From JAEUNJ01 sp052035955 (GTDB lineage Bacteria > Pseudomonadota > Gammaproteobacteria > Burkholderiales > Rhodocyclaceae): a stretch of 64,000 nucleotides of DNA. The translations under genes were made by a program, and so were the position numbers. Positions 8,397 to 15,481 of this stretch are shown piece by piece. The notes beneath the pieces are model-generated. The model was not told the DNA's origin. It saw only the letters and a list, made by a program, of their open reading frames with translations, and did not search any database. The stretch lies in assembly GCA_052035955.1 (NCBI GenBank), contig JBPOHD010000007.1:61919-125918 (forward strand), in the 5' to 3' direction. Position 1 is the stretch's first letter. Each line of letters opens with the position of its first letter.

Positions 8397-9134
8397 TCAC
8401 GTAGGACCGAAGCCCCGACGCCGCCGCACGGCACGTCCCATCACCGCCAGCCCGGCCAGGAACAGCGCGACCGTCTCGGGCTCCGGCACGGCGGCGACAT
8501 CGCCGTCGCGTACCGCCCAGGCATACGACGGGTCGTAACTGACGTACTGGTACCCATAGTCGGTATCGAAGTGCCAGGCGTAGACGGCCGGATTGCGCGC
8601 ATAGGCAGACCCCGACCAGTACCCATAGGAGGACTTCAGGTTCTTCACCGGGTCCACGTCGGCCTGGTCGCCGAAAGTGCCGTTGCGAAAGATGCCCCAA
8701 TCGGGCTGGCCGGCGCCGGTAGGCGAGTAAAAGCCCTTCAGGCCCAGGTTGACGTAGTACATGTAGGCCAGCTCGGGCTGCGGGCTGGTGATGTTGTAGC
8801 TGTAGTCGGTCGAACCGTCGTAAGACCAATAGTAGTTCCAGCCAGTCGGGCCCACCGGGCTGTTACGGGCCAGGCGCCAGTCGCTCCAATCCACGCCGCG
8901 CACGCTATCGTGATAGACCAGATTGGCCGCCCAGGTGTTGGCGGCGCTCCAGTTCATCAAACCGTCGGCATCGTAGCCGCTGGTCCTGGCGTGGTTGGCG
9001 TCCCGCAACCAGGTGACCTTCAGCACGTCGTCGTAGAGCAGGCCGCCGCCCCGGTCGAACAGCGTCGCTTGCGCCGCGCCGCTGGCGAGCAGCCCCGCCG
9101 CCAGCAGCGGGAAATATTTTCTTGCATTGCCCAT
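8397..9134 (-). CDS. PEP-CTERM protein with DUF1566-like domain
   Basis: An exported protein of 245 residues starting at the ATG at 9134; AAGGGG lies a proper distance upstream, and an ATG at 9140 is an alternative. It has a signal peptide (KYFPLLAAGLLASGAAQA) and a DUF1566-like region (LLYDDVLKVTWLRDANHA, MNWSAANTWAANLVY, DWRLA, WSGSAYA). The PEP-CTERM tail VPEPETVALFLAGLAVMG ends in an RRRR cluster. PEP-CTERM tails are recognised by exosortase/archaeosortase systems and are linked to exopolysaccharide production. The upstream palindrome at 9193-9213 is shared with the PEP-CTERM trio at 24.7-27.3 kb. Confidence 0.85.
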   Translation of the reverse strand: MGNARKYFPLLAAGLLASGAAQATLFDRGGGLLYDDVLKVTWLRDANHARTSGYDADGLMNWSAANTWAANLVYHDSVRGVDWSDWRLARNSPVGPTGWNYYWSYDGSTDYSYNITSPQPELAYMYYVNLGLKGFYSPTGAGQPDWGIFRNGTFGDQADVDPVKNLKSSYGYWSGSAYARNPAVYAWHFDTDYGYQYVSYDPSYAWAVRDGDVAAVPEPETVALFLAGLAVMGRAVRRRRGFGPT

Positions 9135-9192
9135 CCTCATCCCCTTTTGGAAAAGTCCGCCGGCAGTCTCCCTCCCCCCCCCCAACCTCTGT

Positions 9193-9213
9193 CAATGGTC
9201 CGAACGGACTATT
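9193..9213 (-). promoter_or_regulatory. PEP-CTERM-associated palindrome (GTCCG-TT-CGGAC), copy A
   Basis: Read on the minus strand this is AATAGTCCGTTCGGACCATTG. It matches TTAGTCCGAACGGACCATTG, which precedes each of the three PEP-CTERM genes at 24780, 25742 and 26663. It ends about 58 bases upstream of the start at 9134. No CRP-like half-sites are present at the equivalent distance here. Probably an operator for a shared regulator (inference). Confidence 0.65.
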
Positions 9214-9344
9214 CCGCCGTCCTGCGGACAGTCTGCCGATGCTGGGGCGCGGAAGATGTACCGGGATGTTTCCGCCCCTCGGGTCGGCATACGCCCGCGG
9301 CGTCCCGTTCTCCCAGCATGTCGCGGTCCCCGGTTTTCCTGGGT

Positions 9345-9380
9345 GCCCCTTGGTGTCCTTGGTGTCCTTGGTGGTTCGCC
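9345..9380. repeat. CCTTGGTG dispersed repeat, copy 2
   Basis: Tandem variants of CCTTGGTGT (ccccttggtgtccttggtgt, then ccttggtgg) form a short run of imperfect 9-base repeats in the gap between the PEP-CTERM gene and mazE. It belongs to the same family as the blocks near 6511-6627 and 10229-10268. No coding function was seen. Confidence 0.6.
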
Positions 9381-9480
9381 CATTGCCCTGGCCTTGTCGC
9401 CCTGGCCCCGTTCCAGCTTCGCCAATTGCCGGGTCGGTTCCCGGTGACCCGCCGGTCGAGGGGCGGCAGGAACGCCGCGC

Positions 9481-9510
9481 TTGCCAGGCACGCGCAACGT
9501 ATCTACAATG
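9481..9510 (+). promoter_or_regulatory. Predicted sigma-70 promoter of the mazE-mazF pair
   Basis: TTGCCA at 9481-9486 and TACAAT at 9505-9510 are separated by 18 bases, a good sigma-70 pair located 29 bases before the antitoxin ATG. An operator for MazE autoregulation would be expected to overlap it but was not identified. Confidence 0.6.
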
Positions 9511-9538
9511 TGGAAACATCGATCCAAAAGGCAGGTCC

Positions 9539-9781
9539 ATGGAAACGACATTGAAGAAATGGGGCAACAGCCCGGCCCTGCGCCTGCCGGTCGCGCTGCT
9601 GCGCGAGGCGGACATGGCCCTGGAGCAGAAAGTCATCGTCACGGTGGCCGATGGCCGCATCGTCATCGCACCGTGCCGGCGAGTCGCCTACGACCTCGAC
9701 GCCCTCCTCGACGGCATCACCCCGCACAATCGCCACGCCGCACTCGACACCGGCACGCCGGTCGGCAAGGAAGCCTGGTGA
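9539..9781 (+). CDS. mazE: MazE-like (AbrB-fold) antitoxin
   Basis: An 80-residue protein with the MazE/SpoVT-AbrB fold signature: METTLKKWGNSPALRLPVALL, then a basic strand and an acidic C-terminus that would wrap the toxin. It neutralises MazF and, with it, represses the operon. The ATG at 9539 sits after AGGCAGG and fits the family. The stop codon overlaps the mazF start (TGATG), giving translational coupling. The pair lies in an accessory stretch rich in repeats, as toxin-antitoxin loci often do. Confidence 0.9.
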   Translation: METTLKKWGNSPALRLPVALLREADMALEQKVIVTVADGRIVIAPCRRVAYDLDALLDGITPHNRHAALDTGTPVGKEAW

Positions 9782-10116
9782 TGGCCTATGTTCCCGACGC
9801 GGGGCAGGTCGTGTGGCTGCTTTTCGACCCCCAGGCCGGACACGAACAGGCGGGCAGACGGCCGGCGCTGGTGATCAGCCCGGCGCGCTACAACGCCAAG
9901 TCGGGGCTGATGGTGTGCTGCCCCCTGACCACGCAGGTCAAGGGCTATCCCTTCGAGGTGCCGGTGACCCTCGCGGGACAGGCGGGCGCGGTTCTCTCCG
10001 ATCAGGTGAAATCGCTCGACTGGAAGGTGCGCAAGGCGAAGCGCATGGCGGACATCCCGCCCGAGGCCATGGCGGAGGTGCGGGCGAAGATCAAGGCGCT
10101 GTTGCAGATCGTCTAG
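9781..10116 (+). CDS. mazF: MazF-like mRNA endoribonuclease toxin
   Basis: An 111-residue PemK/MazF family protein. Motifs include the N-terminal PDAGQVVWLLFDPQAGHEQAGRRPALVISP block (the GxEQ-G-RPxLV signature), VCCPLTTQVKGYPFEV, and the DQVKSLDW strand containing catalytic-site residues. MazF toxins cleave single-stranded RNA at short motifs; the specificity cannot be read from sequence. It overlaps mazE by one base. Confidence 0.92.
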   Translation: MAYVPDAGQVVWLLFDPQAGHEQAGRRPALVISPARYNAKSGLMVCCPLTTQVKGYPFEVPVTLAGQAGAVLSDQVKSLDWKVRKAKRMADIPPEAMAEVRAKIKALLQIV

Positions 10117-10448
10117 GGCCTGTTCGGATTCGGCCGGAAAGACGCATTTGAACCGCAGACCCAGAGGAGATCAAAGGTTTGCGGGAATCCCGCCACTCAC
10201 CCGATGGGTGACCGCCGTCGGCCATCGCATTCCTTGGTGCTCCCTGGTGTTCTTGGTGTCTTGGTGTTGTGAGTGAGGTTTCCAGGGTCAGTCGGCGCGT
10301 GCGTTGCCGTGCAATGCGGTTGATCGCGCGAAGCGGGGCGAAGGGACGGGAGGCTCCCCTTGCTTCCTCCTCCTGAGGAACCACACCGCGTCGGCCGCGC
10401 CCGGGCCCGCCGTCCCGGGCGCCGTCGATCCGCCCCGGACGGCGGCGA
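10117..10448. repeat. Intergenic region with CCTTGGTG dispersed repeat, copy 3
   Basis: The 332-base gap after mazF contains ccttggtgctccctggtgttcttggtgtcttggtg at 10232-10267, the third copy of the repeat family. A preceding ttgaaccgcagacccagag stretch (10147-10165) resembles the 5' part of longer versions of this element in other proteobacteria (recalled, not checked). No conserved reading frame was recognised. Confidence 0.5.
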
Positions 10449-11351
10449 TCAGCCCAGTTCCCAGTATTCCGGCCGCTCGTAAGTGGCCTTCAGCAGGTCC
10501 ATGAAGAAGCGCACCCGCAGCGGCAGATGGCGGCGCTGGGGAAAGACGGCGTAGATGCCCATCGGCGGCGCCTGCCAGGCGTCGAGCACCGAGGCGAGCC
10601 GACCCTCCTTCAAGTCCTGCCCCACCTCCCAGAGGGAACGCCAGGCCAGGCCCTTGCCGTCCAGGGACCATTCGTGGAGCACGGCCCCGTCGTTGCATTC
10701 GAAGGCGCCTCCCACCTTCCACGAGTCCACCGCGCCGGTCGCCGGATCGCGGAAGGTCCAGCCCCGCTGCTGGCCCAGGGACAGGCATTCATGGTGCACC
10801 AGGTCGGCCGGAGACCTCGGCACGCCCCGGGCCACCAGGTAGGCCGGGCTGGCCACCACCATGCGCCGCATTTCCCCCAGGCGCAGGCTGACCAGGCTGG
10901 AGTCGGTCAGTTCGCCGATGCGGACGGCGCAGTCGATGTTCTCGTTCACCAGGTCCACGATCCGGTCCGAGAGGTCCAGGTTCACCGTCACCTCGGGGTT
11001 CGCCGCCATGAAGGTGGCCACCAGCGGCGCCACGTGCCGGCGCCCGAAGCCTGCGGGGGCGGAAAGGCGCAGGTGCCCGGCCGCCCGTACGCCGCCCAGG
11101 CTCACCGAGGCCTCGGCATTGGCCAGGTCGTTCAGCACCCGCTGGCAATCCTCCAGGAAGGCCTGGCCCTCGAAGCTCAGGGTCAGCTTGCGGGTGGTGC
11201 GGACCAGGAGTTTGACCCCCAGGCGTTCCTCCAGGGCATCGAGCCGGCGGCCGATCATGGCCGGCGTCACGCCCTCCGCCCGGGCGGCGGCCGACAGGCT
11301 GCCCCGGGTGGCCACGGAGACAAAGGCGGCGATCTGCTTGAACTGGTCCAT
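10449..11351 (-). CDS. LysR-family transcriptional regulator
   Basis: A 300-residue LysR-type regulator. The N-terminal winged helix (MDQFKQIAAFVSVATRGSLS ... VTPAMIGRRLDALEERLGVKLLVRTTR) is typical, followed by a co-inducer-binding domain from about residue 90. It is divergent from malate synthase A at 11548, across a 196-base spacer that holds an AT-rich palindrome TACTAAAAGTA at 11356-11366. Divergent LysR regulators often control their neighbour, so aceB is the natural candidate target (inference). The effector is unknown. Confidence 0.9.
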   Translation of the reverse strand: MDQFKQIAAFVSVATRGSLSAAARAEGVTPAMIGRRLDALEERLGVKLLVRTTRKLTLSFEGQAFLEDCQRVLNDLANAEASVSLGGVRAAGHLRLSAPAGFGRRHVAPLVATFMAANPEVTVNLDLSDRIVDLVNENIDCAVRIGELTDSSLVSLRLGEMRRMVVASPAYLVARGVPRSPADLVHHECLSLGQQRGWTFRDPATGAVDSWKVGGAFECNDGAVLHEWSLDGKGLAWRSLWEVGQDLKEGRLASVLDAWQAPPMGIYAVFPQRRHLPLRVRFFMDLLKATYERPEYWELG

Positions 11352-11547
11352 TAGATACTAAAAGTACAAGATGTATCGACGAAATGGTAGCTTAATTTCC
11401 TCTCGGCGAAGGAATAGACTTCCGCCATCGACGTCCGGCCGACCGTCACCCGCCACCGGCCGCGGACCGTGGAAACCGCCAAGAGCGGGCCACGGAATGG
11501 CGTCAGCGACACCGAAATCCACCGTGAACCTTTTCCAGGAGCCCTCC

Positions 11548-13146
11548 ATGAGCCTCAATCTTCCCGCCGGCGTGCAGATCAATGCCCCCATCCTGGCCGG
11601 CTATGACGACATCCTGACCCACGACGCCCTCGCCCTGGTCGCCAAGCTGCACCGGGCCTTCGAATCCCGCCGCCAGGAGCTGCTGAAGAAGCGCATCGAG
11701 CGCCAGGCCCGCATCGACGCCGGCGAGATGCCCGACTTCCTGCCCGAGACCAAGCACATCCGCGAAGGCGACTGGAAGATCGCACCGCTGCCCAAGGCCC
11801 TGGAGTGCCGCCGGGTGGAGATCACCGGCCCCGTCGAGCGGAAGATGATCATCAACGCCTACAACTCGGGCGCCGACTCCTACATGACCGACTTCGAGGA
11901 CTCAAACAGCCCGAAGTGGGACAACCAGATCCAGGGCCAGATCAACCTGAAGGCCGCCATCCGCCGTACCCTCAGCTTCACCAACGAGGCGGGCAAGGAA
12001 TACCGGCTGAACGAGAAGGTCGCCACCCTGCAGGTGCGCCCCCGCGGCTGGCACCTGGACGAGAAGCACGTCCTGATCGACGGCCAGCGCGTCTCCGGCG
12101 GCATCTTCGACTTCGCCCTCTTCCTGTTCCACAACGGCAAGGAGCAGATTGCCCGCGGCGCCGGCCCCTTCTTCTACCTGCCGAAGATGGAATCCCACCT
12201 GGAAGCCCGCCTGTGGAACGAGATCTTCTGCATGGCCCAGGATGAAGTCGGCATTCCCCGCGGCACCATCAAGGCCACCGTGCTGGTCGAGACCATCCTC
12301 GCCACCTTCGAACTGGAGGAGATCCTCTACGAACTGCGCGAGCATTCCGCCGGCCTCAACGCCGGCCGCTGGGACTACATCTTCTCCTGCATCAAGAAGT
12401 TCAAGCGCAACCGGGAGTTCTGCCTGGCCAACCGCGGCGCCATCACCATGGAAGTGCCCTTCATGCGCAGCTACGCCCTCTCTCTGGTGAAGGCCTGCCA
12501 CAAGCGCGGCGCCCCGGCCATCGGCGGCATGAGCGCGCTGATCCCGATCAAGAACGACCCGGTGGCCAACGAGAAGGCCCTGGCCGGCATCCGGCACGAC
12601 AAGACCCGCGACGCCAACGACGGATTCGACGGCGGCTGGGTGGCCCACCCGGGCCTGGTGCCCATCGCCATGGAGGAGTTCGTCAAGGTCCTCGGCGACA
12701 GGCCCAACCAGTGGGAGAAGCAGCGCACGGAGAACTTCGGTCCCAAGGACTGGCTCGACTTCCAGCCCGAGCAGCCCATCACCGAGGTCGGCGTGCGCAA
12801 CAACATCAACGTCGGCATCCACTACCTGGGTTCCTGGCTGGCCGGCAACGGCTGCGTGCCCATCCACAACCTGATGGAGGATGCCGCCACCGCCGAGATC
12901 AGCCGCTCCCAGGTCTGGCAGTGGGTGGTGTCGCCGAAGGGCAAGCTCGAAGACGGCCGCAAGGTGACCGCCGACATGGTCAAGGCCATCATTCCCGAGG
13001 AACTGGCCAAGGTGAAGGCCACGGTCACGGCCCAGGGCGAGGCCACCGCCACCTACGACCAGGCGGCGAAGATCTTCGAGGAGATGTCGCTGGCCGACAA
13101 CTATCCGGAGTTCCTCACCCTGCCGCTGTACGAGGCGATGGAGTAA
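11548..13146 (+). CDS. aceB: Malate synthase A
   Basis: A 532-residue malate synthase of the A type, which condenses glyoxylate with acetyl-CoA to malate in the glyoxylate bypass. Family segments include VEITGPVERKMIINAYNSGADSYMTDFEDS, the LPKMESHLEARLWNEIF block carrying catalytic acidic residues, GTIKATVLVETI, and the C-terminal NLMEDAATAEISRSQVWQW signature. The ATG at 11548 follows CCAGGAG; the in-frame extension upstream is not conserved. No isocitrate lyase is in the window. Possible control by the divergent LysR gene. Confidence 0.96.
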   Translation: MSLNLPAGVQINAPILAGYDDILTHDALALVAKLHRAFESRRQELLKKRIERQARIDAGEMPDFLPETKHIREGDWKIAPLPKALECRRVEITGPVERKMIINAYNSGADSYMTDFEDSNSPKWDNQIQGQINLKAAIRRTLSFTNEAGKEYRLNEKVATLQVRPRGWHLDEKHVLIDGQRVSGGIFDFALFLFHNGKEQIARGAGPFFYLPKMESHLEARLWNEIFCMAQDEVGIPRGTIKATVLVETILATFELEEILYELREHSAGLNAGRWDYIFSCIKKFKRNREFCLANRGAITMEVPFMRSYALSLVKACHKRGAPAIGGMSALIPIKNDPVANEKALAGIRHDKTRDANDGFDGGWVAHPGLVPIAMEEFVKVLGDRPNQWEKQRTENFGPKDWLDFQPEQPITEVGVRNNINVGIHYLGSWLAGNGCVPIHNLMEDAATAEISRSQVWQWVVSPKGKLEDGRKVTADMVKAIIPEELAKVKATVTAQGEATATYDQAAKIFEEMSLADNYPEFLTLPLYEAME

Positions 13147-13155
13147 GGACCACCC

Positions 13156-13181
13156 GGCGGGTGCGCCCAGGCGCACCCGCC
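13156..13181. terminator. Long GC hairpin after aceB
   Basis: GGCGGGTGCGCC and GGCGCACCCGCC form a perfect 12-bp stem with a 2-base spacer, starting 10 bases after the aceB stop. There is no T-run, so it may be a processing or pausing element rather than a full terminator. Confidence 0.5.
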
Positions 13182-13193
13182 ATCCCCGTCCGG

Positions 13194-13226
13194 CGGCGCC
13201 CCTCGCGAGACGGGCGCCGTTTTTTT
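13194..13226 (+). terminator. Rho-independent terminator of aceB
   Basis: CGGCGCCC (13194-13201) pairs with GGGCGCCG (13212-13219) across a 10-base loop and is followed directly by seven T residues. It ends 12 bases before the next start codon. Confidence 0.85.
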
Positions 13227-13237
13227 CGGAGACGACC

Positions 13238-13588
13238 ATGCTCCCCGCCATCACCCTGCTGCTCCTGTTCCAGCTGGCCGGCGAAGCCATCGCGCTCACC
13301 CTGGCGCTGCCGGTGCCGGGCCCGGTCATCGGCATGGCCCTGCTGTTCCTGGCCCTGACGCTGCGCGGCGGGCCGGGCATGGAATTGCGCACGACGGCCC
13401 AGACCCTGCTCCAGCACCTGTCGCTGCTCTTCGTGCCGGCGGGCGTCGGCGTGATGCTGCATTTCCGGCGCAGGGCGGACGAATGGCTGCCGATCACGGT
13501 GGCGCTGGTGGCGAGCACCTTCCTGGCCATCGCCGCGACGGCCCTGGTGCCCTGGCTGATGCCACTCGTCATGGGCTGGCTGAAGTAG
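13238..13588 (+). CDS. CidA/LrgA-family holin-like membrane protein
   Basis: A 116-residue protein with about four predicted membrane helices and the CidA/LrgA signatures LPVPGPVIGMALLFLAL and LLFVPAGVGVML. Members act as holin-like regulators of murein hydrolase activity or as pyruvate/organic-acid carriers; which applies here is unknown. The usual LrgB/CidB partner does not follow; the next gene is argD-like, preceded by its own terminator. The start at 13238 has GGAGA upstream. Confidence 0.88.
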   Translation: MLPAITLLLLFQLAGEAIALTLALPVPGPVIGMALLFLALTLRGGPGMELRTTAQTLLQHLSLLFVPAGVGVMLHFRRRADEWLPITVALVASTFLAIAATALVPWLMPLVMGWLK

Positions 13589-13745
13589 GCCGCGGAGACG
13601 CCATTGACGAAAACGCCGACGATGGCATACTCCCCTCCATGAATGCGAGAGCCGCCGCTTCCTTCCTGCGCCGACGCCGCCCGGATTCCCATCCGGCGGT
13701 GCCGCCCCCCCTCGCCTAGCAATCCGATCTCCCGTTTCGACCCCG

Positions 13746-13778
13746 AGGCCACGGCATCCCACCGTGGCCTTTTCGTTT
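13746..13778 (+). terminator. Rho-independent terminator upstream of the argD-like gene
   Basis: AGGCCACGG (13746-13754) pairs with CCGTGGCCT (13762-13770) across a 7-base loop, followed by TTTTCGTTT. It separates the LrgA-like gene from the aminotransferase. The preceding 13589-13745 stretch holds no recognised gene. Confidence 0.8.
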
Positions 13779-13800
13779 ATTGGCGTTCAGGAGGATTCCC

Positions 13801-15000
13801 ATGACCACAAGCCCCGCGATACCCGACACCGATGCCCTGATGTGGGTCACGGAACGCCCCGACCTCGTGTTCGTCGAGGGCCGCGGATCCTGGCTCACGG
13901 ACCACCGGGGCAAGCGCTACCTGGATTTCGTGCAGGGCTGGGCAGTCAATTGCCTGGGGCACTGTCCTCCCGCCGTGGCGCGGGCCCTGGCCGACCAGGC
14001 CGGCCGCCTGGTCAATCCGAGTCCGGCCTTCTTCAACGAGCCGGCGGCGAAGCTGGCCCGGCGACTTGCCGAAGCGTCCTGCTTCGACCGGGTGTTCCTC
14101 GCCAACAGCGGCGCCGAGGCCAACGAGGGCGCCATCAAGCTGGCCCGCAAGTGGGGCCGGCTGCATCGGGGCGGCGCCCATGAGATCGTCACCTTCGAGA
14201 ACGGCTTCCACGGCCGCACGCTGGCTACCATGTCGGCCTCCGGAAAGCCGGGCTGGGACCGGCTCTTCGCGCCGCAGGTGCCGGGCTTCCCGAAGGCCCT
14301 CTTCAATGATGTGGCGAGCGTCGAGGCGCTCATCGGACCGGATACGGCGGCGGTGATGGTGGAACCGGTGCAGGGCGAGGCCGGGGTGATTCCGGCCGCC
14401 CATGGCTTCCTTCGCGAGCTCCGGGAACTGACCGGACGGCACGGAATCCTGTTGGTGGTGGACGAAGTGCAGACCGGCATCGGCCGTACGGGGAGCCTCT
14501 TCGCCTACCAGCAGGCCGGCATCGAGCCCGACGTGATGACCCTGGGCAAGGGCATCGGCGCTGGCGTCCCCCTGGCCGCCCTGCTGGCCCGGGAAGAAGT
14601 CTGCTGCTTCGAGGCCGGCGACCAGGGGGGTACCTACAACGGCAACCCGCTGATGGCCGCCGCCGGCCTGGCCGTCCTCGACGAGGTCCTGGCGCCCGGA
14701 TTCCTCGACGAGGTCCGCGCCAAGGGGGATCACCTGGGCCGGGGCCTGGCCAAGGTCGCCGCCGGGGCCGGCCAGGTCGGCGAGCGGGGGCTCGGCTTGC
14801 TGCGGGCCCTCCGGCTGGCGGGTCCGGTGGGCCCGGCAGTGGTGGAGGCCGCCCGGGGCCTGGCCCCCGAGGGCCTCCTTCTGAACGCCCCGCGACCCGA
14901 CCTCCTTCGCTTCATGCCGGCCCTGAACGTGAGTCCTCCGGAGATCGATCTCATGCTTGAAATGCTCGGCGACGCGCTCGCCCGCGCCGGCCGATCCTGA
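13801..15000 (+). CDS. argD: Acetylornithine/succinyldiaminopimelate-type aminotransferase (class III)
   Basis: A 399-residue PLP-dependent class III aminotransferase closest in pattern to ArgD, which makes N-acetylornithine from the semialdehyde in arginine synthesis. Signatures are GRGSWLTDHRGKRYLDF, NSGAEANEGAIKLARK, FHGRTLATM, VDEVQTGIGRTG and the PLP-lysine in TLGKGIGAGVPLAA. The ATG at 13801 is preceded by a perfect AGGAGG six bases upstream, so the TTG extension at 13780 is not needed. Substrate specificity within the class is inferred. Confidence 0.88.
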   Translation: MTTSPAIPDTDALMWVTERPDLVFVEGRGSWLTDHRGKRYLDFVQGWAVNCLGHCPPAVARALADQAGRLVNPSPAFFNEPAAKLARRLAEASCFDRVFLANSGAEANEGAIKLARKWGRLHRGGAHEIVTFENGFHGRTLATMSASGKPGWDRLFAPQVPGFPKALFNDVASVEALIGPDTAAVMVEPVQGEAGVIPAAHGFLRELRELTGRHGILLVVDEVQTGIGRTGSLFAYQQAGIEPDVMTLGKGIGAGVPLAALLAREEVCCFEAGDQGGTYNGNPLMAAAGLAVLDEVLAPGFLDEVRAKGDHLGRGLAKVAAGAGQVGERGLGLLRALRLAGPVGPAVVEAARGLAPEGLLLNAPRPDLLRFMPALNVSPPEIDLMLEMLGDALARAGRS

Positions 15001-15094
15001 AGGCCGCCGCCATTGTCATTCGCGCGACAGTCCGTTCGGCCGGGGCGTGTAGAATCCGGCCGCAGAAACCTGCGCTGCCCCCCTCGGAGGAATG

Positions 15095-15412
15095 ATGCTC
15101 TATACCGTCACCGTCTCGTTCGGCGTCAATAACGAATACGAATTCAAGTTCCTCGACACGGACCTCGCCGACCTGCCCAAGGATCAGGCGCGGGCCTGGC
15201 TGCATCAGGAATTCGAGGCCCTCGAATGCACGCCGCGCAATCCCGTCGGCAAGATCCTGCTTCTCGACGTGATCCTCGACGTGGCCAAGTATGGCGGCGA
15301 GTCCCGGTTCACCGAGGGCGGAGATTGGGCCCGCAAGTTCGTCCATTGCGTAGGCGCGTCCCTCGGCCGCGACACGGTCAAGATCGACGTGCCGAATCTC
15401 GTGGTGGGTTGA
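15095..15412 (+). CDS. Small conserved hypothetical protein
   Basis: A 105-residue soluble protein (MLYTVTVSFGVNNEYEFKFL...) that I do not recognise. It has no signal peptide, membrane helix or cysteine cluster, and is rich in charged residues with alternating strand/helix character. Two ATGs lie in tandem at 15092 and 15095; the second is better spaced from CGGAGG. It sits 92 bases after the argD stop and 69 bases before the diguanylate cyclase. Codon use looks like its neighbours, so it is probably a real gene. Function unknown. Confidence 0.7.
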   Translation: MLYTVTVSFGVNNEYEFKFLDTDLADLPKDQARAWLHQEFEALECTPRNPVGKILLLDVILDVAKYGGESRFTEGGDWARKFVHCVGASLGRDTVKIDVPNLVVG

Positions 15413-15481
15413 GCTCGCGCCCGGAAACACTCACCGCCCTCAGGCGGCGATCTCGGCACCAACACCGGCAATTCCCAGCAA

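Noticed and set aside
13639..13719. Short frame MNARAAASFLRRRRPD before the argD terminator
   Set aside because: It could be a leader peptide, but it has no run of regulatory codons or alternative hairpins; it is too short to support.
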